NCBI GenBank assembly: GCA_018828385.1
Contig: JAHJVE010000003.1
Span: 214,021-278,020, forward strand
Reading direction: 5' to 3'
DNA length: 64,000 nucleotides
Source: Gammaproteobacteria bacterium
Lineage (GTDB): Bacteria; Pseudomonadota; Gammaproteobacteria; Burkholderiales; Rhodocyclaceae
Positions 59,269-64,000 of this stretch are shown here, piece by piece. The notes under the pieces are model-generated. The model ran no database searches, was not told the DNA's origin, and saw only the letters and a program-made list of their open reading frames with translations. Every line of letters starts with the position of its first letter. The first letter of the stretch is position 1. A program made the position numbers and the translations under genes.

Positions 59269-59275
59269 GCCGTTG

Positions 59276-60607
59276 ATGAGTGAAACGATGGGACTGGCGC
59301 TGATCGTCGGTGTGATGGTGGTCATTCTTTTGCAGGTGGCGCTGTTGCTGCGTGGCAACCGGCGGCCGGATGAAGAAGGCTTCCGGGCGCAGCAGGAGGC
59401 GCAGGAAAAGGGGCTCATGCGCCTGGAGCGCGAACTGCGCGAGGAACTGGCGCGCGGTCGGCGCGAGGTGGCCGAAGAGGCCTTCCGTGATCGCGAGGAG
59501 CGGGCGCAATCGTCGAGTTTGCTGGGCCAGACGCTGTCCTCGCAGGTCGTCCAGTTCGGGGCGGCGCAGGCTGAACGGCTGGAGGCTTTCGCGCGTGAGT
59601 TGAACCGCTTTTCACTGGGACTCGACGAGCGCTTCGAACGTTTGAAAATTGCCGTCGAATCCCGGTTGACCGCAATACAGGCCGACAACGCCAACAAGCT
59701 CGAAGAAATGCGGCGGACGGTCGATGAAAAGCTGCACGCAACGCTGGAGCAACGCCTCGGCGAGTCGTTCAAGCTGGTCAGCGAGCGGCTCGAGCAGGTC
59801 CATCGCGGTCTCGGCGAAATGCAGACGCTGGCGGCCGGTGTCGGCGACCTCAAGCGCGTGCTGACCAATGTGAAAACGCGCGGCACCTGGGGTGAGGTGC
59901 AGCTCTTAGCGCTGCTCGAACAGTTGCTGACGGCCGAGCAGTTCGGCAGCAACGTGGCGACCAAACCGGGTAGCAACGAGCGCGTCGATTTCGCCATTCG
60001 CCTGCCGGGCAAGGATGACGGGGCCGTGGTCTGGCTGCCGATTGATGCCAAGTACCCGATAGAGGATTATCAGCGCCTGCTTGAGGCGCAGGATCGCGGC
60101 GATCCAGCCGGGGTCGAGGAGGCATCGCGGGCCATCGAAACGCGCCTGAAGAATGAGGCGAAAAGCATCCACGAGAAATACGTGGCGCCGCCGCATACGA
60201 CCGATTTTGCCTTGCTCTACCTGCCGCTCGAAGGGCTTTATGCCGAGGCCTTGCGCCGTCCGGGTCTGGCTGAAACCCTGCAGCGCGACTGGCGGGTCAG
60301 CCTGACCGGGCCGACGACCTTGGCGGCGATGCTCAACAGCCTGCAGATGGGTTTCCGCACCCTGGCCATCGAGCAACGTTCGGCCGAAGTGTGGGCCGTG
60401 CTCGGCGCGGTGAAGACGGAGTTCAGCAAGTTCGGCGAGGCGCTGGCCCATACAAAGAAGAAGCTGGACGAGGCGAGCAACAGCATCAGCAAGGCCGAAA
60501 CGCGGACGCGGCAACTGACGCGCCGCTTGAAGGAGGTCGAGGCGCTGCCGGTGGCAGAGGCCGAACAATTGATCGGGGTGGCGGATTTCGATGGCGAAGA
60601 CGAGTGA
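59276..60607 (+). CDS. rmuC: RmuC family protein
   Basis: 443 residues. Short N-terminal hydrophobic helix (LALIVGVMVVILLQVALLL), a long coiled coil to about residue 200, and the RmuC domain with VLTNVKTRGTWGEVQLLALLEQLL, WLPIDAKYPIEDYQRLLEA and TLAAMLNSLQMGFRTLAIEQ. The fold resembles restriction endonucleases, and RmuC limits inversion at short repeats, which is interesting in a genome with so many dispersed repeats. It overlaps the DUF3293 gene by 17 bp. Confidence 0.92.
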   Translation: MSETMGLALIVGVMVVILLQVALLLRGNRRPDEEGFRAQQEAQEKGLMRLERELREELARGRREVAEEAFRDREERAQSSSLLGQTLSSQVVQFGAAQAERLEAFARELNRFSLGLDERFERLKIAVESRLTAIQADNANKLEEMRRTVDEKLHATLEQRLGESFKLVSERLEQVHRGLGEMQTLAAGVGDLKRVLTNVKTRGTWGEVQLLALLEQLLTAEQFGSNVATKPGSNERVDFAIRLPGKDDGAVVWLPIDAKYPIEDYQRLLEAQDRGDPAGVEEASRAIETRLKNEAKSIHEKYVAPPHTTDFALLYLPLEGLYAEALRRPGLAETLQRDWRVSLTGPTTLAAMLNSLQMGFRTLAIEQRSAEVWAVLGAVKTEFSKFGEALAHTKKKLDEASNSISKAETRTRQLTRRLKEVEALPVAEAEQLIGVADFDGEDE

Positions 60608-61022
60608 ACTGGAAGCCGCCTACAGGGCGACGACTTACCGGGTATTCCTGCCTGGCGGCGTTTGTGATTTGCGCATCGGTCAGCCCTGCGAGACCCTGCG
60701 CTGCTGGCTTGAAACGGCCGGCAGCACCGAGTTTGCCCTGGTCACGGCGCACAATCCGGGTGGCCGGCCGGCTGACGAGGCGAGCAATGCCGAGCGTCAG
60801 TCGCAACTGGAGTGCGAGTTGCTGGAAGGCAACTACGAACCTTACGTCGCGCAGCATGACGCCGATGGCGAAGGATGGCCGAGCGAGGAGAGTTGCTTCG
60901 TGCCCGATCTTTCCTGCCCGGATGCCTGCGCCCTGGCGGCAGATTATGGGCAGAATGCTGTGGTGTGCGGCGGCGCCGATGCTGTGCCGCATCTCGTCTG
61001 GATAGAAGATAGCGAACAATGA
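60591..61022 (+). CDS. DUF3293 family protein
   Basis: 143 residues. Recognised by TEFALVTAHNPGGRPAD, a central ECELLEGNYEPYVAQHD, and AADYGQNAVVCGG. Cytoplasmic, function unknown. It overlaps rmuC at the start and the kinase gene at the end (ATGA), so it is in one operon with both. Confidence 0.82.
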   Translation: MAKTSELEAAYRATTYRVFLPGGVCDLRIGQPCETLRCWLETAGSTEFALVTAHNPGGRPADEASNAERQSQLECELLEGNYEPYVAQHDADGEGWPSEESCFVPDLSCPDACALAADYGQNAVVCGGADAVPHLVWIEDSEQ

Positions 61023-63400
61023 GTAAAAGAATCGGCCGTTTCGAAGTGCGTGGCGAGTTGGGGCGGGGGGCGCAAAGCGTCGTTCATCTTGGCTTCGATC
61101 CGCAATTGCAGCGCGAGATTGCCATCAAGACCGTGCATTTCACCTCGCCGGATGCGGAGCGCAAGGGCATGCTGCTCGACGAGGCGCGCATGGTCAGCCG
61201 CCTGCGTCACCCCGGCATCGTGCCGATTTTCGAGGCCGGCGAGCAGGATGGCGACCTCTACCTGGTCTTCGAATACGTGCCTGGCAAGAGCCTCGGCGAA
61301 TTCCTGCGGCAGAGCGGTGCCTTACCGCCGGTCAAGGCCATTTCGATCCTGCGCCCGATTCTCGATGCAATCGCCTACGCCCATGGCCAGGGCGTCATCC
61401 ACCGCGATTTGAAACCATCGAACATCCTGCTTGACGACAATGGCATGCCGCGCGTCATGGACTTCGGCATCGCTGCGCAGGTCGATGCGTCGAGCGATCC
61501 GGCCGACTGGATCACCGGGACGCCGGCCTACATGGCACCGGAATACATCCTGCATCGCGAAATTGGCGCACCTTCCGACGTTTTTGCGGCCGGCCTGATC
61601 CTCTTTGAAATGCTGACCGGGCGCCGGGCCGTGGCTGGCGACAGCGTTGCCGCCATCATGCAGCGATTGGCCGGTGAAGACATCAAGCTACCGGCCGATG
61701 CTACGGTCGACGAGCCATTAAGTGCGATTTTGAACAAGGCCCTGGCGCGCGATCCGCAGCTGCGTTTTCAGACGGCAGCCCAGTTTGGCGAGGCCCTGGA
61801 CAATTATCTCGATCCCGAAGAAGACGTTCCGGCCAGTGCCGGCGGCCGGCAGGCGACGCTCGAGTTCCTGTTGCGCCGGATGCGCCACAAGAGCGATTTT
61901 CCGGCCCTCTCCGAGTCGGTCAGCGCCATCAACAAGATCGCCAACAGCGAGACGGAGAGCATCGACAAGCTTTCGAACACCATCCTCAAGGACTTTGCGC
62001 TGACCAACAAGCTGCTGCGCCTGGTCAACTCGGCCTATTTCCGCCAGGCCGGCGGCGGCAGCATCAGCACCGTGTCGCGGGCGGTCGTCGTGCTCGGCTT
62101 CGAGGCTGTGCGCAACATCGCCATTACCGTCCTGCTCTTCGATCACCTGCAAAACAAGGCCAATGCCACGCAGCTCAAGGAAGATTTCCTGCGCGCCAAC
62201 ATGGCCGGTGTGCTGGCCAAGGATATCGGCGCGACGGCACGTATGCGCGATCTGGAACAGTCGTTCATCTGCTCGCTGTTCCACAGCCTGGGGCGTCTGC
62301 TGTCGCAGTACTATTTCCCCGAAGACGCCGAAGAAATTCGTCGCGTCATCGCGCAAAAGGACTGCAGCGAGGAACTCGCCGCAAAACAGGTGCTCGGCAT
62401 CTCGTTTGAAGAAATCGGCATCGCCATCGCCAAAGTCTGGGGTTTTCCTCCCCTGATCGTCACCTCGATGCGGCGTTTGCCGTCCGGCAAGGTCAGGAAG
62501 GCGGTTGATCAGGAAGATCGCCTGCGCACGCTATCCGGCTTTTCCAACGAATTGTGCGACGTCATCGCCCTGGCCACGCCGGAACTGCGTGATCGCGAAC
62601 TGAAAAAAACCATGGCCCGTTTCGCCGATGCCGTGGCGCTGGGGCAGAACGAGGTGATGCAGACCGTGCAGCGCGCCGTTGAGGAGGTCGCCGATTTTGC
62701 CAACATCATTCACCTCAATCTCCAGCAAACGACCTTCGGCAAGCAGATGCGTCTGTTCGCCAAGACCGGTGCCGATGACCGCGCCGGTGCCGATGGTCCG
62801 GATGGCAGCGACTTTGCCGACGGCACGGTCATTCACGAGAGCGATCCGCTCGTCGGCCTCGAGGGCAGGCCGGGGGAACCGGCCGTCGATGCGCAGTCGG
62901 TGCTGACGGCCGGTATCCAGGACATCAGCAACACGCTGATCGATGGTTTCCAGCTCAACGACATCCTCCGCATCATCCTCGAAACGATGTACCGCGCCAT
63001 GGGCTTCAAGCGCGTCGTGCTCTGCATCCGCGACGCCAAGGCCGGCGTCATGCAGGGGCGCTTCGGCTTCGGGCCGGATGCCAACGAACTGGCCAGGGCT
63101 TTCCGCTTTCCCTTGAGTTTCACGCCGGATATCTTCCATGCCGCGACCTCGAAAGGCGTCGATCTGCTGATCAGCGACATCAACGACCCGAAAATCGCCT
63201 CTCGCATTCCCGAGTGGTACCGCAAGGCCGTGCCGGCCAACTCCTTCGTCCTCTTTCCGCTCAACATCAAGGGCAATTCGGTGGCGCTCATCTACGCCGA
63301 CCGCGACGAGCCGGGCGGGATTTCGATTCCCGAGAAGGAGTTGCAATTGCTGCGGACGCTGCGCAATCAGGCGATTCTGGCCATCAAGCAGGGGTCGTGA
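61019..63400 (+). CDS. Ser/Thr protein kinase fused to HDOD and GAF domains
   Basis: 793 residues. Eukaryotic-type kinase domain about 6-265: glycine loop GELGRGAQSVVHLG, lysine IAIKTVHF, catalytic loop VIHRDLKPSNILLDDN, DFGIA and APE-type MAPEYI. HDOD domain about 290-490 (FPALSESVSAINKIANSE, LRLVNSAYFRQAGGG, VLGFEAVRNIAI). C-terminal GAF domain about 635-793 (DGFQLNDILRIILETMYRAMGFKRVVLC). No membrane helix, so a cytoplasmic integrator of signals. The three-part fusion is uncommon; targets unknown. Confidence 0.9.
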   Translation: MSKRIGRFEVRGELGRGAQSVVHLGFDPQLQREIAIKTVHFTSPDAERKGMLLDEARMVSRLRHPGIVPIFEAGEQDGDLYLVFEYVPGKSLGEFLRQSGALPPVKAISILRPILDAIAYAHGQGVIHRDLKPSNILLDDNGMPRVMDFGIAAQVDASSDPADWITGTPAYMAPEYILHREIGAPSDVFAAGLILFEMLTGRRAVAGDSVAAIMQRLAGEDIKLPADATVDEPLSAILNKALARDPQLRFQTAAQFGEALDNYLDPEEDVPASAGGRQATLEFLLRRMRHKSDFPALSESVSAINKIANSETESIDKLSNTILKDFALTNKLLRLVNSAYFRQAGGGSISTVSRAVVVLGFEAVRNIAITVLLFDHLQNKANATQLKEDFLRANMAGVLAKDIGATARMRDLEQSFICSLFHSLGRLLSQYYFPEDAEEIRRVIAQKDCSEELAAKQVLGISFEEIGIAIAKVWGFPPLIVTSMRRLPSGKVRKAVDQEDRLRTLSGFSNELCDVIALATPELRDRELKKTMARFADAVALGQNEVMQTVQRAVEEVADFANIIHLNLQQTTFGKQMRLFAKTGADDRAGADGPDGSDFADGTVIHESDPLVGLEGRPGEPAVDAQSVLTAGIQDISNTLIDGFQLNDILRIILETMYRAMGFKRVVLCIRDAKAGVMQGRFGFGPDANELARAFRFPLSFTPDIFHAATSKGVDLLISDINDPKIASRIPEWYRKAVPANSFVLFPLNIKGNSVALIYADRDEPGGISIPEKELQLLRTLRNQAILAIKQGS

Positions 63401-63457
63401 ATTTGGCAAGGGGTTCCGCCCTTTCTCAACCGCTGGTTTCGCGCTTGAGGCGCGAGC

Positions 63458-63650
63458 GTACTTTCTTTTGCTTCGCCAAAAGAAAGTAGCCAAAGAAAAG
63501 GCGACCCTGGGTCGGTGCCCGCTGCGCGGGTTCCCTGTGCTACTCGGGACTGGCGGGGGCTGCGGAACTCGGGCTTCGCCCTCAGACAGTCCTCGCCCTT
63601 TTCCGCCAGACCCTGCGTTGCTCGGCACCTTTCAAGGGGCCCGGAAACCA
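63458..63650 (+). repeat. Left copy of an inverted repeat element
   Basis: Begins GCGAGCGTACTTTCTTTTGC and contains the internal hairpin ACTTTCTTTTG/CAAAAGAAAGT, then AGCCAAAGAAAAGGCGACCC. Homology to the right copy continues through CTACTCGG and CCCTGCGTTGCTC. This palindromic block is widespread between genes in many proteobacteria. Confidence 0.75.
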
Positions 63651-63714
63651 ACCCCCTCCCGGCCTCCCCCTTGTCAGGGGGAGGAGCGAGGCGTCCACGA
63701 ACGACCTGCGGATT

Positions 63715-63753
63715 TCATTTTTGGGCTTTTTTTCGGGTTGACCGTAGGAATCC
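63715..63753 (-). repeat. Dispersed repeat, copy 11
   Basis: In the minus-strand sense it reads CCTACGGTCAACC, CGAAAAAAAGCCC, AAAAATGAAAT. It lies in the centre between the inverted elements. Confidence 0.82.
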
Positions 63754-63789
63754 ATTTTTTCGGCAAACCGGTTGCCCGTGGACGCCTTT

Positions 63790-63977
63790 CGGGTCCCCAT
63801 GAGAGGCGCTGAGCAACGCAGGGATGCCGGGGGCAGTCGGCTGGCGTTGTCTGAGCCGTAGGCGAGTTTAGCCAGCCGCCCGGCATTCCGAGTAGCGCAA
63901 GGTACCCGAAGGGCGCCGACCTTGGGGTCGCCTTTTCTTTGGCTACTTTCTTTTGGCGAAGCAAAAGAAAGTACGCC
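63790..63977 (-). repeat. Right, inverted copy of the repeat element
   Basis: The reverse complement of 63926-63976 repeats GCGTACTTTCTTTTGC, the hairpin and AGCCAAAGAAAAGGCGACCC of the left copy almost exactly. Weaker similarity extends to about 63790. Confidence 0.75.
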
Positions 63978-64000
63978 CGCCAGCAAGGCGGAACCCCAAG

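Larger units (their letters stand above)
63401..64000. other. 600-bp non-coding region with repeat elements
   Basis: No credible gene is seen. The region holds two inverted copies of a roughly 190-bp element at its two ends and one dispersed core repeat in the middle. Short open frames here translate the repeats in several phases and have no ribosome-binding sites. Confidence 0.75.

Noticed and set aside
59645..59677. Possible twelfth copy of the dispersed repeat in rmuC
   Set aside because: The segment resembles the repeat (AAAATTGCCGT, CCGGTTGACCG, CAAT), but the core is not exact and the encoded residues fit the normal RmuC coiled coil. It could be a decayed copy, so it was not counted.

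Overview
The window reads as chromosomal DNA of a betaproteobacterium of the Rhodocyclaceae, most like Dechloromonas and its relatives. This is inferred from the high GC content, the very high density of c-type cytochromes, a clade II (atypical) nitrous oxide reductase cluster, an SHP/DHC cytochrome operon, and menaquinone genes beside a polyphosphate kinase. No rRNA, tRNA, CRISPR array or transposase was seen. The DNA is gene-dense, with many ATGA start/stop overlaps.

Layout. 1-3.8 kb: the N-terminal half of polyphosphate kinase (ppk1), then menF and menE, all on the minus strand. 3.9-7.6 kb: a TlpA-type thioredoxin, an outer-membrane barrel protein, and a DUF6502/DUF5666 pair whose exported member ends in a long Glu-Lys tripeptide repeat. 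7.6-22.9 kb: a putative extracellular electron-transfer locus. On the plus strand it carries a membrane cytochrome b-like protein, a basic 24-heme periplasmic cytochrome, a giant protein with 58 CXXCH motifs, an outer-membrane barrel fused to a TPR region, and a CcmI-like cytochrome-maturation protein. Divergent from these are a membrane Fe-S flavoprotein and a degenerate GGDEF protein. 22.9-26.9 kb: the shp-dhc-cytochrome b operon with its own QseBC/PmrAB-type two-component system and a striking array of direct-repeat operators.

27.6-43.9 kb: a clade II nos cluster read right to left: nosZ, two small cytochromes c, nosB, nosD, nosG, nosH, then nosF, nosL, nosY and tlpA. Between nosH and nosF sit a large hybrid sensor kinase and an Aer-like chemoreceptor. 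44-48.7 kb: copper-delivery genes (a SenC/SCO protein and a PCuAC protein), a RegB/RegA-type redox two-component system and a cytochrome c4 gene. Near-identical 17-bp palindromes lie upstream of nosZ and between regB and the cytochrome c4 gene, suggesting a local redox regulon. 48.6-55.8 kb: housekeeping genes (methyltransferases, rnhA, dnaQ, a lipase, an M18 peptidase, gloB) and c-di-GMP/CheY signalling. 55.9-63.4 kb: a DUF748 AsmA-like protein, rmuC, a DUF3293 protein, and a Ser/Thr kinase-HDOD-GAF fusion. The last 600 bp hold non-coding repeats in inverted orientation.

The most unusual signal is a dispersed repeat of about 36-40 bp: an invariant 10-base core ACGGTCAACC followed by an A-tract, a GGCC-like step and a second A/T tract. 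It occurs 11 times in 64 kb, in both orientations. Some copies lie directly after stop codons. Others are inside genes, where they are translated in three different frames and in one case supply most of a signal peptide. Heme-motif counts and coordinates were worked out by eye; functions rest on recognised motifs and gene order, not on database searches.
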